64,000 nt of DNA from Paenibacillus alba (GTDB lineage: Bacteria; Bacillota; Bacilli; Paenibacillales; NBRC-103111): contig NZ_JABMKZ010000007.1 in the NCBI RefSeq assembly GCF_013204855.1, forward strand, positions 124,001 to 188,000. The letters run 5' to 3'. Below are positions 17,312-26,247 of the stretch, piece by piece; the stretch's first letter is position 1; every line of letters begins with the position of its first letter. Made by a program: the position numbers and the translations under genes. The notes beneath the pieces are model-generated. The model did no database searches, was not told the DNA's origin, and saw only the letters and a list, made by a program, of their open reading frames with translations.

Positions 17312-18826
17312 TTAGCCCTTTTTGTAGGCAGAAGGTAACAGGCCGGTAAGCGCCTTGAACTTGGTTACGAACTGTTCGGAATCCGAGTAGCCGACACGAT
17401 CGGCGACATCAGATATTTTCAGTTCTTCACGACGAAGTAATTTTTTGGCCTCGTCAATTCTTACGACATGTAAATATTCATTAAAGGTGAGGCCGACTTG
17501 TTTCTTGAACCTCTGGCCAAAGTAGGCCGGATTCAGCCGAAAATGCTCTGCAACATGCTGGAGTTGCAGCTTTTCGCTGTAATGTGATTTGACGTAGTCT
17601 TCCGCAGCAGATATGACTTCATCTGGCCCTATGCCTTTCTTCTGGCCAATCCACTCTGCAGCTTGCAGGAATTCCTGCAAGACCTTGCGTTCCAAGAGAC
17701 CCAGATCTGTTGGCACGTATGAAGAAAACCAATTAGGCGCCAACACATCTTCACCTCCAGATTGGGTAACAACCTTAAGAATTTCAAGCTTAATGTTGCC
17801 TAAATAAGCACTCACCCAAGATCCGGAAACGGACTGCCTCGAAAGGGCAATGAATAGGTGGTGCACGTGAGCTCGCACCGTTTCTGGACACCCACTCCCG
17901 ACGGCAGCTAGGATGGATTCCGTCATTCCAACAAAGGCAGGCAGCTCTGCTGACCACTCTCCTTGATAGAAGTAAACCCCTTCAGTTCCAGAAGGGAACT
18001 TGCACATTTCGGCCATAAGTCCCTCATGGAATGCTTCTTTTAACGCAAGCGGTCCCTTGTGTTCGCCGCTTACTGAAAACGAGAGCGAACTGCCCCAGTT
18101 ATTTCGGACACTAGCAACTAACTCTATAATTATTGCGGGAGCAAGATCAGGCTCCTCTGGCCCCGAGACCAGCAAGAAACCTTGTCGTTCTTTGCCAACG
18201 CCAAATGGAAACAATGTCGCTTGAGGAAGCTTGATCATATCCTCAATAACCTGCTTCAGATTCAATTGGACCTGAGCCTGAACGTCAGGTTCAAGTAAGA
18301 TGCAGCGAATGCTGGAACTTTCAAGAAGATTCAACAAGGCGTTCGCCTGATCCATCCATTTCTGTCCGATTTCTCCCTGCATCAGTTTTGAAATCGTTTC
18401 CAATCGTAAACGATCCAAGGCAGCACTTTCGTACTGATTGTGAGTTTCACGCGCTTGAATCGTATTTGAAACCGCTTCCACTGCAGCAATAAGCTCCCCT
18501 TCATTTAAAGGTTTCATCAAATAATTAGCCACACCATGACGCATAGCTCTTTTGGCGTATTCGAAATCTGCGTATCCACTCAAGATAATAAATTCCGCCT
18601 CAGGGTGTAGAGTGGCAGCTAGTTCAATCAGTTTCAATCCATCTATGACAGGCATACGAACATCCGTCAGCACCAAATGAGGCCGTGTCGACGCCATCAT
18701 GGCTAATGCGTCTTCGCCATCCAACGCTTCCCCGCATACTTCAAAGCCTAACTTATGCCAATCAATCATTAACCGCAGTCCCTCTAGCATGTAGGGCTCG
18801 TCATCAGCAAACATGACCCTTAACAT
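17312..18826 (-). CDS. YesN-type response regulator with AraC DNA-binding domain (first of two)
   Basis: About 504 residues: receiver domain with DD8-9, Asp55 in LVLTDVRMPVIDG and the conserved Lys in YLMKP; a middle domain; and a C-terminal AraC pair of helix-turn-helices (LQHVAEHFRLNPAYFGQRFKKQVG...ISDVADRVGYSDSEQFVTKFKALTG). ATG 18826 has GAGG eight bases upstream and is preferred over the GTG at 18835. It is only about half identical by eye to the downstream regulator and both receivers look intact, so the single kinase between them may feed two regulators. A TATAAT at 18861-18866 (complement) just after the importer terminator probably starts this three-gene transcript. Confidence 0.9.
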   Translation of the reverse strand: MLRVMFADDEPYMLEGLRLMIDWHKLGFEVCGEALDGEDALAMMASTRPHLVLTDVRMPVIDGLKLIELAATLHPEAEFIILSGYADFEYAKRAMRHGVANYLMKPLNEGELIAAVEAVSNTIQARETHNQYESAALDRLRLETISKLMQGEIGQKWMDQANALLNLLESSSIRCILLEPDVQAQVQLNLKQVIEDMIKLPQATLFPFGVGKERQGFLLVSGPEEPDLAPAIIIELVASVRNNWGSSLSFSVSGEHKGPLALKEAFHEGLMAEMCKFPSGTEGVYFYQGEWSAELPAFVGMTESILAAVGSGCPETVRAHVHHLFIALSRQSVSGSWVSAYLGNIKLEILKVVTQSGGEDVLAPNWFSSYVPTDLGLLERKVLQEFLQAAEWIGQKKGIGPDEVISAAEDYVKSHYSEKLQLQHVAEHFRLNPAYFGQRFKKQVGLTFNEYLHVVRIDEAKKLLRREELKISDVADRVGYSDSEQFVTKFKALTGLLPSAYKKG

Positions 18827-18891
18827 GGGAAACACCTCATTTCAGGGAGTCGATATGGCTATTATAAAGGATAGGATGCGTTTAAATAAAG

Positions 18892-18922
18892 CAAAAACCG
18901 TCCCAGCTCCGAGCTGAAACGG
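18892..18922 (-). terminator. Rho-independent terminator after the LplA-type importer operon
   Basis: On the minus strand CCGTTTCAGCTC-C-GAGCTGGGACGG forms a stem followed by TTTTTGCTTT. It separates the importer operon from the promoter of the regulator-kinase-regulator unit. Confidence 0.8.
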
Positions 18923-18952
18923 AAAATGATTATCATCATAGTTTGCTACTGC

Positions 18953-19864
18953 TTACTCTTTGACACTTCCAAGATTCATTCCGACGATGAAATACTTCTG
19001 TAGGAAGGGATACACGAATAGAATAGGAACCGCCGCTACAATTGTGATCGCCGCACGTATGGAAGCAGGCGTAACCATGGCCTTTGTTTGATTCGTGTTG
19101 GCCCCAGCCATCAAACCGGGATCATTGTTGCTGTTCATCGTAGATCCAAGCAGCTTCATCATTTCGTACTGAAGTGTGCTCAGCTTCAATTCGGATGAAG
19201 CATACAGGAACGTATCGAACCACGAATTCCAAGAGCCAACTGCAATAAACAGGGCGATGGTCGCTAGAACAGGCGTACACAGCGGGAGAATAATTCGTAC
19301 AAATATGGTAAAATCGCCTGCTCCGTCTATCTTCGCAGATTCAACCAATCCCGACGGGAGGGTACGAATATACGTCCGAATCACAATCAGATTAAACGCA
19401 CTTACCAGCCCTGGAAAAACATATACCCAGAAGTTGTTTAACAATCCCAAGCTTTTAATCAGAAAGTAATTAGGAATTAGCCCCGCATTAAAATACATCG
19501 TCAACACAAATATTAAACCTATTATTTTACGGAAAATATATTGGGGCTGTGCTAGTGTATAGGCAAGCATGGAGGTGAGAAACACACCTAGTACGGTTGT
19601 TGTAATTGTACGTGCTACAGAAATCCAAGCCGCATGATAGATCGTACCGGAAATGAAAATCGCCTTATAGTTTTGCAAAGACCAGGAACGCGGCCATAAA
19701 TAAACGCCCCCACGAAGCGCATCATTGCCTTCATTGAATGAAATCGTTAAGGTGTGAAGGAAAGGATAAAGCGTAACTACAGCAAGAACGAGCATGAAGA
19801 TACCGTTAATCGTATGGAACAGAATCGGCTCAATCCGTGTTCTGCGAACAGTCGTTGTCCCCAT
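18953..19864 (-). CDS. Carbohydrate ABC importer permease (YtcP/LplC-like, CUT1)
   Basis: About 303 residues with six predicted transmembrane helices and the binding-protein-dependent permease EAA loop (SGLVESAKIDGAGDFTIFVRIILPL). Proteins of this subtype end GMNLGSVKE, as here, and begin with a long first helix after RRTRIEPILFHTINGIF. The third of three consecutive ATGs (19864) has the best spacing from GGAGAG. It forms the membrane channel with the LplB-like permease; the gap to it is 14 bases or less. No ATPase gene is present, so a shared MsmX-type ATPase must be supplied elsewhere in the genome. Substrate inferred as aldouronates or xylo-oligosaccharides. Confidence 0.9.
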   Translation of the reverse strand: MGTTTVRRTRIEPILFHTINGIFMLVLAVVTLYPFLHTLTISFNEGNDALRGGVYLWPRSWSLQNYKAIFISGTIYHAAWISVARTITTTVLGVFLTSMLAYTLAQPQYIFRKIIGLIFVLTMYFNAGLIPNYFLIKSLGLLNNFWVYVFPGLVSAFNLIVIRTYIRTLPSGLVESAKIDGAGDFTIFVRIILPLCTPVLATIALFIAVGSWNSWFDTFLYASSELKLSTLQYEMMKLLGSTMNSNNDPGLMAGANTNQTKAMVTPASIRAAITIVAAVPILFVYPFLQKYFIVGMNLGSVKE

Positions 19865-19877
19865 CATCATCTCTCCT

Positions 19878-20852
19878 TTATATTAACCGCTCTTCACCAA
19901 GACGCTTGGCGGTAGAATTTGCAATCAGAATAAGGATTATGCTAACAACTGTTTTGAAAATACCTGCCGCAGTTGCCAGTGAATAGTTTCCTAGAGAAAT
20001 TCCGTACTTTAGAACGAAAATATCAATCGTTTGCGACCAGTCGACGATCAACCCATTGCCGAGCAAGTATTGAATCTCAAAGCCTGCATCTAGGATGTGC
20101 CCAACGTTCATAATTAATAGAATAATAAAAGTGGACTTGATCCCAGGTAGTGTAACATGCAGAATCTTCTGGTAACGGTTGGCACCGTCGATTCCGGCAG
20201 ACTCATACAGTGATGGATCGATCGTTGTGATGGCTGCAAGGTAAATGATTGTATTCCATCCCACTTCTTTCCACACATTAGACAAGCCCACAATCCCCCA
20301 AAAATACTTCCCCTCGCTAAGCCACATGATAGGCTCTGTAATGATGTGCATCTTCATCAGCAACTGATTAACGATTCCATCATCAACGGATAGTGAAGTC
20401 GCTACAATACCCGCAGCAATAATCCACGACAGAAAGTGAGGCAGATACGATATCGTTTGGATAGAACGCTTCCAAAATCGAACTTTGATCTCATTCAGCA
20501 AAAGAGCTAATAGTATGGCTGTTGCAAAGCCTAGAACCAAATTAATTACACTCATAGCAAGCGTGTTGCGAAGCACCGTCAAGAACGTGTCATCTTGAAA
20601 TAGAAATTTAAAATGCTTCAGCCCTACCCACTGTTGATTGGAAAATTTCAAAGCCGGGCGATAATTCTGGAACGCCATCAGCCATCCCCATATCGGCACA
20701 TAATTGAAGATCAGAATATAAATCACGATGGGAAACGACATCAGAATCAACTGTTTCTGGTTTTTTATCGTTTTCCAACTGAAACCGACGCCGATTTCCG
20801 GATCAATTCTTTGATTTTTCTTTGATTTTTTAGACAGTATGGTCTCGGCCAT
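19878..20852 (-). CDS. lplB: Carbohydrate ABC importer permease (LplB-like, CUT1)
   Basis: About 324 residues, six transmembrane segments, with the LplB hallmark PIVIYILIFNYVPIWGWLMAFQNYRP near the N-terminus and the EAA loop YESAGIDGANRYQKILHVTLPGI. The second ATG (20852) is eight bases from AAGGAGG and is preferred over the one at 20858. It pairs with the YtcP-like permease and the LplA-like binding protein encoded immediately upstream (65-base gap). In xylan-using Paenibacillus this trio imports methylglucuronoxylotriose-type fragments. Confidence 0.9.
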   Translation of the reverse strand: MAETILSKKSKKNQRIDPEIGVGFSWKTIKNQKQLILMSFPIVIYILIFNYVPIWGWLMAFQNYRPALKFSNQQWVGLKHFKFLFQDDTFLTVLRNTLAMSVINLVLGFATAILLALLLNEIKVRFWKRSIQTISYLPHFLSWIIAAGIVATSLSVDDGIVNQLLMKMHIITEPIMWLSEGKYFWGIVGLSNVWKEVGWNTIIYLAAITTIDPSLYESAGIDGANRYQKILHVTLPGIKSTFIILLIMNVGHILDAGFEIQYLLGNGLIVDWSQTIDIFVLKYGISLGNYSLATAAGIFKTVVSIILILIANSTAKRLGEERLI

Positions 20853-20923
20853 CGACATTTCCTCCTTGGAAGTACAGCGGAGAAGACCTAAATCTTCCCC
20901 ACTCTACGACACATTCTATCCTT

Positions 20924-22600
20924 TTATTTACTGCTCCAGTTCTGAATACGCCAATTGATTTGATCATTGATACGATCTTCGTAAGCTTTGAAATTACTTT
21001 TGGAAATCTGATCCACATACTCTTTCCATACACCTTCAAAGTCTTCTTGTTTGGCCATTATGGCTTTCGGCAAATATTTGACGGCAAGGTCATTCAGCTT
21101 CGTATTGGCTACTTTGGCTGGAGAACCATCCATCAGGTCAATGCTCCACGCTGGATAATAGATAGGATTCTCCGCTGGTGTTTTGAAGAACTCTGCCCAT
21201 GTCTTATGGTTGTAGGCTTTCAATACTTCTTGATCCTGCGGCTTCAAGCTATCATAGAATTCCTGTGGCTGTGTTCCTGGATCGGTTGCATTCCCGTCAC
21301 TATATGTCCCTTGCATCTTAGGTAAATTAGCGAAGAACGCTTCTGCTTTATTAGCAAGTTTCCATGTATTATCGTCCGCTTTGCTGCGCTGTTCAGGGGT
21401 GCGAGCGAACTTGCCATCCTTCACCAAATAGTCCTCGCCTTGAATACCCCATTGGAGTGTCTTCTGCCAATCTTCGGTCATTAGTGAGTCGAGGAATTTG
21501 ATGATTTGAACCGGATCCTTGGCTTTCGTCGATATCCCGTATCCACGGTTGATGTTCAATACTGGACGGTCACGATAGTACTCTTTGGCGCCTGGGTATA
21601 CGAGCGGGAACCCGACGTAGGTACTGCCTATTTTGTTTTGTGAAATCAGCGAGCGTTCACCATCACCGAAATTCCAGTGTTGGTCAAACATCCCAATGAC
21701 ACGGCCGCTAGCAATTTTCGCCAAGTATTGATCGTAGTTCTGCACGAGAGCTTCCCTATCCATTAGGCCTTGCGCATTGATCTCATTCAGCTTCTTGTAG
21801 TATGTCTTGGCGATGTCCTTATCCGCAAAGATTTGCGCTTTCCCGTTCTCGACGATAACTCCGCCGTCATTTGGGTGACCAGCTAAATGCTCAGGTGGAT
21901 TAAGCAGCGGGAAGTTTCTCCAGTCAAAGTTTAACGTCTCGAACCCGATCATGTCCGGATGTTTGGCTTTGTATTTGGCAATGATATCGAAATACTCATC
22001 CAACGTTTTAGGCGTTGGATACCCCATTTCCTTCAGGACATCCTTTTGAAGATAAAAGCCTGGGCCTTCATAAGCTGTTTCGTTAAATTGACCACTAAAC
22101 ACGTTGTAGTTTGGAAGCGCGAAAATGTGACCGCTAGCAGGATCCTTCATCTGATTCCACACACCTGCGTAATGCTTCTTCAAATTCGGTGCATACTTAT
22201 CAATCAAATCCTCGAGGGGTACAAAAGCACCCGCCGCAATTAGCTTATCGTTCCCTGTCATAATATCCGCATAATCGCCTCCGGCAATCATGACGCCCAG
22301 CTTCTGCTGTAGGTCACCGACCAAGAATTCCATTTTAAGGCTAACCCCTGTCTTATCTTTAATCATCTTGTATATCTTGTTGTCAGGAGTCGGCTGTTGA
22401 TAGGGACTATCAATGAATAAGGACAAAGTGACTGGTTTAATTGCATTGCTCTGCGTTGACGCAGGCGTTGTCTGACTACCGCTAGGCGAAGTAGTGCTGC
22501 TTGCCGCATCCTTCGAGTCGCTGCAGCCTGTCAGTGTTAATCCTAGAGCCAGAACAGGTACCATTGCTGCTATAACAGGTCGTTTTATTTGCTTAACCAT
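20924..22600 (-). CDS. lplA: LplA-like solute-binding lipoprotein of the importer
   Basis: A 558-residue extracellular solute-binding protein of the CUT1 oligosaccharide class. A lipobox (TLTGC) lipidates Cys26, then an S/T/A-rich linker leads into the two-lobed domain (VTLSLFIDSPYQQPTPDNKIYKMIKDKTG). It should capture aldouronates or xylo-oligosaccharides released by the surface GH10 enzyme and feed the two permeases. GGGAGG lies nine bases before the ATG. First gene of the importer operon; its promoter carries the shared AGGGGG-CTTTAAT box, a -35/-10 pair with 16-base spacing and a cre-like site on the -35, so it is presumably induced by the local YesM/YesN system and repressed by CcpA. Confidence 0.9.
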   Translation of the reverse strand: MVKQIKRPVIAAMVPVLALGLTLTGCSDSKDAASSTTSPSGSQTTPASTQSNAIKPVTLSLFIDSPYQQPTPDNKIYKMIKDKTGVSLKMEFLVGDLQQKLGVMIAGGDYADIMTGNDKLIAAGAFVPLEDLIDKYAPNLKKHYAGVWNQMKDPASGHIFALPNYNVFSGQFNETAYEGPGFYLQKDVLKEMGYPTPKTLDEYFDIIAKYKAKHPDMIGFETLNFDWRNFPLLNPPEHLAGHPNDGGVIVENGKAQIFADKDIAKTYYKKLNEINAQGLMDREALVQNYDQYLAKIASGRVIGMFDQHWNFGDGERSLISQNKIGSTYVGFPLVYPGAKEYYRDRPVLNINRGYGISTKAKDPVQIIKFLDSLMTEDWQKTLQWGIQGEDYLVKDGKFARTPEQRSKADDNTWKLANKAEAFFANLPKMQGTYSDGNATDPGTQPQEFYDSLKPQDQEVLKAYNHKTWAEFFKTPAENPIYYPAWSIDLMDGSPAKVANTKLNDLAVKYLPKAIMAKQEDFEGVWKEYVDQISKSNFKAYEDRINDQINWRIQNWSSK

Positions 22601-22676
22601 TTTTCTAATCCTCCCTTATTGTCTCCATGATCTTACATGTTTGTATAAGTTAATCATTTGTTTGCTTACACTATTT

Positions 22677-22730
22677 ATTATACGCATCAAGAATACGCTT
22701 ACAATTCACATAATAAAGATATTCCCCCTA
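22677..22730 (-). promoter_or_regulatory. Importer operon promoter with shared box and cre-like site
   Basis: Coding strand: TAGGGGGAATATCTTTATT (complement of 22712-22730), seven bases, TTGTAA (-35, 22699-22704), 16 bases, perfect TATAAT (-10, 22677-22682). A cre-like TGTAAGCGTATTCT (22690-22703) covers the -35. Geometry is the same as at the cytoplasmic GH10 promoter. Confidence 0.75.
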
Positions 22731-22819
22731 GAAATTACAGTCACTTAACCACTCCCTCAGCAGTCTTTAGGTAATAACATAAACGCTAATTAGTGCTTGC
22801 CTACACCTAGAGAATTCAG

Positions 22820-22869
22820 AAAAAATCACCGGTAGCCCCTGAAATAAAGCTTGCCAGCCAGCTGCCGAT
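22820..22869 (-). terminator. Probable terminator after the AraC regulator
   Basis: On the minus strand ATCGGCAGC and GCTACCGGTGAT pair imperfectly (one G-T) around a loop of about 24 bases and are followed by TTTTTTC. It lies immediately past the AraC stop. Confidence 0.5.
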
Positions 22870-22870
22870 G

Positions 22871-23710
22871 TCACTTAAAAAATAACAACCGATTGGCGTA
22901 TGCATTGCGGTAATCGGTTGGTGTAAGGCCTGTGATTTTCTTAAAGCTATGCGTAAATTGTTGACTTTCCGAGTAACCCAAGTGGTGAGATATTTCCTTT
23001 ATACTTTGATTCGTATCCACCAATAGCGTTTTTGCGGCATCCATCTTCTCTTGCAACATAAATTGCTTAATGGAGATTCCCGCAATTTCTGAGAACAAAA
23101 AGGATAAATGCTTGGCATTATAGCCGAAATACTCAGCTAGCTGGTTCACTTTCATATTCTCATTCCGGTTCCACTTCACATAATCCACGATGTCGTTATA
23201 CAGCTGCTGCTTGCGATTCTTCCCAGATTGGTGGGCAAGAAACAACTGATTAACCAATTCACATAGAATACTTGTCGTCAAATAGTTGTTCAACGTTTGT
23301 TCCCTGTAGCTGCGGATGGAATCCTGAAGCTGCTTCATCATCACAATCAGCATATCGGGATTTCGAAGTGTCCCCTTTTCGGGAATCGTTAATACGGAGG
23401 GCTCGTACACCGAGTCGCTATGTAACGTCTCATAGCCTTCTTGAACATTAAAATGAAGCCAGTAGAAGCTACAGTCCGATTCTTGATAACCGTATTGCAC
23501 GGCTTGTGGCGGCATGAGCAGGAAGTCTCCTTCATTCAGGACATACCGTTCCTTGTCCATCTCTATATACAACGTGCCACTTGTTTGAATAAAAAGTTCG
23601 AATTCCGATAATACACGGTACATATGCTTCCACTCTGGAGAGGGAGCAACGAATTTGCCGGTCATAACGAGAGATACGGGTGTATCAACACGGAAGCTGT
23701 AGTAGGTCAT
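22871..23710 (-). CDS. AraC-family transcriptional regulator with cupin sensor domain
   Basis: A 279-residue regulator: N-terminal AraC-type cupin (about 20-110; ELFIQTSGTLYIEMDKERYVL, GDFLLMPPQAVQYGYQESDCSFYWLHF) and a C-terminal double helix-turn-helix (about 185-272; VNQLAEYFGYNAKHLSFLFSEIAGI...IKEISHHLGYSESQQFTHSFKKITGLTPTDYR). It probably binds a free sugar, perhaps arabinose, and regulates the divergently transcribed GH127 gene (gap about 160 bases). The ATG has AAAGGATG in front. The opposite orientation and short shared intergenic space argue for local control; the inducer is unknown. Confidence 0.88.
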   Translation of the reverse strand: MTYYSFRVDTPVSLVMTGKFVAPSPEWKHMYRVLSEFELFIQTSGTLYIEMDKERYVLNEGDFLLMPPQAVQYGYQESDCSFYWLHFNVQEGYETLHSDSVYEPSVLTIPEKGTLRNPDMLIVMMKQLQDSIRSYREQTLNNYLTTSILCELVNQLFLAHQSGKNRKQQLYNDIVDYVKWNRNENMKVNQLAEYFGYNAKHLSFLFSEIAGISIKQFMLQEKMDAAKTLLVDTNQSIKEISHHLGYSESQQFTHSFKKITGLTPTDYRNAYANRLLFFK

Positions 23711-23789
23711 AAGCCTTCATCCTTTCTCACTATTAATCTTAGAATAAAATAGGCAGAAGTTAAAGAATGCGTACAAAACAACTTCCCTT

Positions 23790-23817
23790 TTGACACATAA
23801 TCAAACCTTATGCTATT
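23790..23817 (+). promoter_or_regulatory. Putative promoter of the GH127 gene
   Basis: A perfect -35 TTGACA at 23790-23795 is followed 17-18 bases later by CTATTTA, a weak -10. A strong -35 with poor -10 in a gap shared with an AraC gene is compatible with activation by that regulator. Confidence 0.45.
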
Positions 23818-23874
23818 TACTTGAATTGCGCACTCGTAATAAGCTTTTATTACCATTGCGAGAGGATGATCGTT

Positions 23875-26142
23875 TTGAAAGCACTCACCAACCCTACCAC
23901 TTTAAGGCATTTCGGGCTTAATCAAGTCCAATTATCGGACGATATTCTTACTAATGCATGTAAGAAAGAATGGAACTATTTGACCAGCTACGAAGCAGAC
24001 CGCCTACTTGCCGGCTTCCGCGAAACAAAGGGCTTGCAGCCGAAAGCAGAAAAATACCCCGGGTGGGAGAACACTGAAATTCGGGGCCATACGTTAGGCC
24101 ACTATTTGACTGCTGTCTCACAAGCTTATTCGCAAACAAAAGATAAGGATATGCTCGCAAGAATCGAATACCTTGTTGCAGAATTAGCCCAATGCCAACA
24201 GGATAGCGGTTATCTATCCGCTTTTCCCGAAACGTTGTTTGACAATGTAGAGAATCGCAAGCCCGCTTGGGTGCCATGGTATACCCTGCACAAAATTATT
24301 GCAGGCCTGATTGCCGTCTATCATGCTACAAAGCTGCGGCAAGCATTTCATGTCGTGAACCGTCTGGGCGATTGGGTGGCGAACCGCGCCCTCGCATGGA
24401 CAGACGAAGTCCAAACTACCGTGCTGGCTGTGGAATATGGCGGCATGAACGATTGCCTGTACGATCTTTACAAGCTGACAGGAAACAGCCGCCATCTTGA
24501 GGCCTCCCATCGGTTCGATGAGGTCAGCCTGTTCGATGCGCTTCGGGAGAGAAGAGATGTACTGAAGGGCAAACATGCCAATACGATGATTCCGAAGTTT
24601 ATCGGAGCATTGAACCGGTATTTGACACTTGGGGAAAGCGAACGCAGCTACTTTGAAGCGGCCGTTAACTTCTGGGATACCGTTGTTTACCATCATAACT
24701 ACATCACGGGCGGTAACAGTGAATGCGAGCATTTCGGCGAACCTGATGAGCTGGACAGCAAACGTTCCGATGTCACCTGCGAGACATGCAATAGCTATAA
24801 TATGTTGAAACTGACCAAAGAGCTGTTCAAACTTACGCAAGATATCAAATATGCTGATTTTTACGAGCGAACCTATCTGAACGCCATCTTGTCATCCCAA
24901 AATCCGGACACCGGCATGACGATGTATTTTCAGCCCATGGCAACCGGATATTTCAAAGTCTACAGCTCCCCGTTCGAACATTTCTGGTGCTGCACCGGTA
25001 CGGGGATGGAAAGTTTCACCAAACTTAATGATAGTATCTATTTCTATGCCGATAACCAGCTATATGTCAATCAGTTCGTAAGCTCGAAGCTGCTGTGGCA
25101 GGAGCAACATGTGACGATTACGCAGTCCACCTTACTCCCCCAAACCGATATGGTTCATCTAACAGTCGAAACGATGGAGCCAAAGCAGCTTGGCTTGCAC
25201 ATTCGTGTCCCTTATTGGGCGGCAGAAGCGATTGAAATGACAGTTAACGGAGAAGGTGTTTCACCTGTCATGCAGCGGGGCTATGCGATTATTAACCGGA
25301 TTTGGCAGGATGGCGATACAATTGGGCTGCGAATTCCGATGAAGGTTGCCTATTCCCGCCTGCCTGACTCGCCTCATGTCATTGGGCTCCAATATGGCCC
25401 GGTTGTTCTAAGCGCAGCACTTGGCACCGAAGATATGGTCGAATCGAAAACCGGTGTTATCGTCAGCGTTGCGACCAGGCGAATGATCCTCAAAGATTAT
25501 ATCGTCCCGCAAGGAATGAGTGTCGAGGAATGGCTTCGCCGTTTCGATGAGCATGTGATTCGTCTAGGCGAAGATTTGGCGTTTGCGCTTAAGCATACAG
25601 ATGAAGATGAGCGGCTTGTCTTTACACCGCACTATAAGCAACATCATGAAAGATACGGCATCTACTGGAGCCTACTAGACGTTGGGTCTGAAGAGCTGAA
25701 GAAGCATGTGGAGAAAGCGGAACGGGAACGGAATCTGAGAGAGGCTGCCCTTGATGCCATACAAATTGGAAATGACCAATACGAATTAGAACATCAGGTA
25801 CAGGGAGAACGAACATACGGCGGTACATGGGAAGGATTGAACGGAAGAATGGCGGCAGCCGGTGGGTGGTTCAGCTATCAGATGATGGTTCAGCCTGGAG
25901 CTGCGTTAGCCGTGACCTTTAACCAACTTCACACGAATAGAAGCTGTGACATCTTTATTGACGGAGAGCTATTAGCCACCGAGATGTTCACGAAAGAATG
26001 GAAGCGGATGTTCTACGAGCGAATCTTCGTCCTTCCTGATTCATTAACTGCAGGTAAGGAAGCCATAACCATTAAGTTCATGCCGCGCGAAATGGAGAAT
26101 GGCATCTATGGCGTTCTTCGTACAATTAAACATACGATTTAA
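23875..26142 (+). CDS. GH127 beta-L-arabinofuranosidase, cytoplasmic
   Basis: About 755 residues of glycoside hydrolase family 127 (HypBA1-like). The zinc-binding/catalytic set is intact: Glu303 and Cys305 in CETCNSYNMLKLT and Cys372-Cys373 in FWCCTGTGMESF, equivalent to HypBA1 Glu338, Cys340, Cys417 (nucleophile) and Cys418. The alpha/alpha barrel part (RGHTLGHYLTAVSQAYS, YTLHKIIAGL) spans about 1-390, beta-sandwich domains follow, and the protein is longer than HypBA1 by a C-terminal extra domain of about 100 residues. No signal peptide. The open frame extends to 23821, but TTG 23875 lies nine bases after GAGAGG, whereas ATG 23866 abuts it. It removes beta-L-Araf from short saccharides; a role on plant hydroxyproline glycoproteins or arabinoxylan side chains is inferred. 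Confidence 0.9.
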   Translation: MKALTNPTTLRHFGLNQVQLSDDILTNACKKEWNYLTSYEADRLLAGFRETKGLQPKAEKYPGWENTEIRGHTLGHYLTAVSQAYSQTKDKDMLARIEYLVAELAQCQQDSGYLSAFPETLFDNVENRKPAWVPWYTLHKIIAGLIAVYHATKLRQAFHVVNRLGDWVANRALAWTDEVQTTVLAVEYGGMNDCLYDLYKLTGNSRHLEASHRFDEVSLFDALRERRDVLKGKHANTMIPKFIGALNRYLTLGESERSYFEAAVNFWDTVVYHHNYITGGNSECEHFGEPDELDSKRSDVTCETCNSYNMLKLTKELFKLTQDIKYADFYERTYLNAILSSQNPDTGMTMYFQPMATGYFKVYSSPFEHFWCCTGTGMESFTKLNDSIYFYADNQLYVNQFVSSKLLWQEQHVTITQSTLLPQTDMVHLTVETMEPKQLGLHIRVPYWAAEAIEMTVNGEGVSPVMQRGYAIINRIWQDGDTIGLRIPMKVAYSRLPDSPHVIGLQYGPVVLSAALGTEDMVESKTGVIVSVATRRMILKDYIVPQGMSVEEWLRRFDEHVIRLGEDLAFALKHTDEDERLVFTPHYKQHHERYGIYWSLLDVGSEELKKHVEKAERERNLREAALDAIQIGNDQYELEHQVQGERTYGGTWEGLNGRMAAAGGWFSYQMMVQPGAALAVTFNQLHTNRSCDIFIDGELLATEMFTKEWKRMFYERIFVLPDSLTAGKEAITIKFMPREMENGIYGVLRTIKHTI

Positions 26143-26156
26143 GAAAAAGAAAAAAT

Positions 26157-26197
26157 AGTCATCATTGCAGTTTTTTTTGCAAAGATGACTTTTTTTG
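26157..26197 (+). terminator. Rho-independent terminator after GH127
   Basis: AGTCATCATTGCA pairs with TGCAAAGATGACT around a T-rich loop and is followed by TTTTTTT. It starts 15 bases after the stop codon. Confidence 0.9.
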
Positions 26198-26247
26198 ATT
26201 TACTTCTCTGTTGATCGATCAGATCATTTCATCTTCAGCCGTTCGAG

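Noticed and set aside
18835-18952. Riboswitch in the leader of the regulator-kinase-regulator unit
   Set aside because: The only structure is the importer terminator; the remaining leader of about 60 bases is too short and unstructured.
24214-24840. 208-aa open frame on the minus strand
   Set aside because: Antisense to the GH127 active-site region; no ribosome site.
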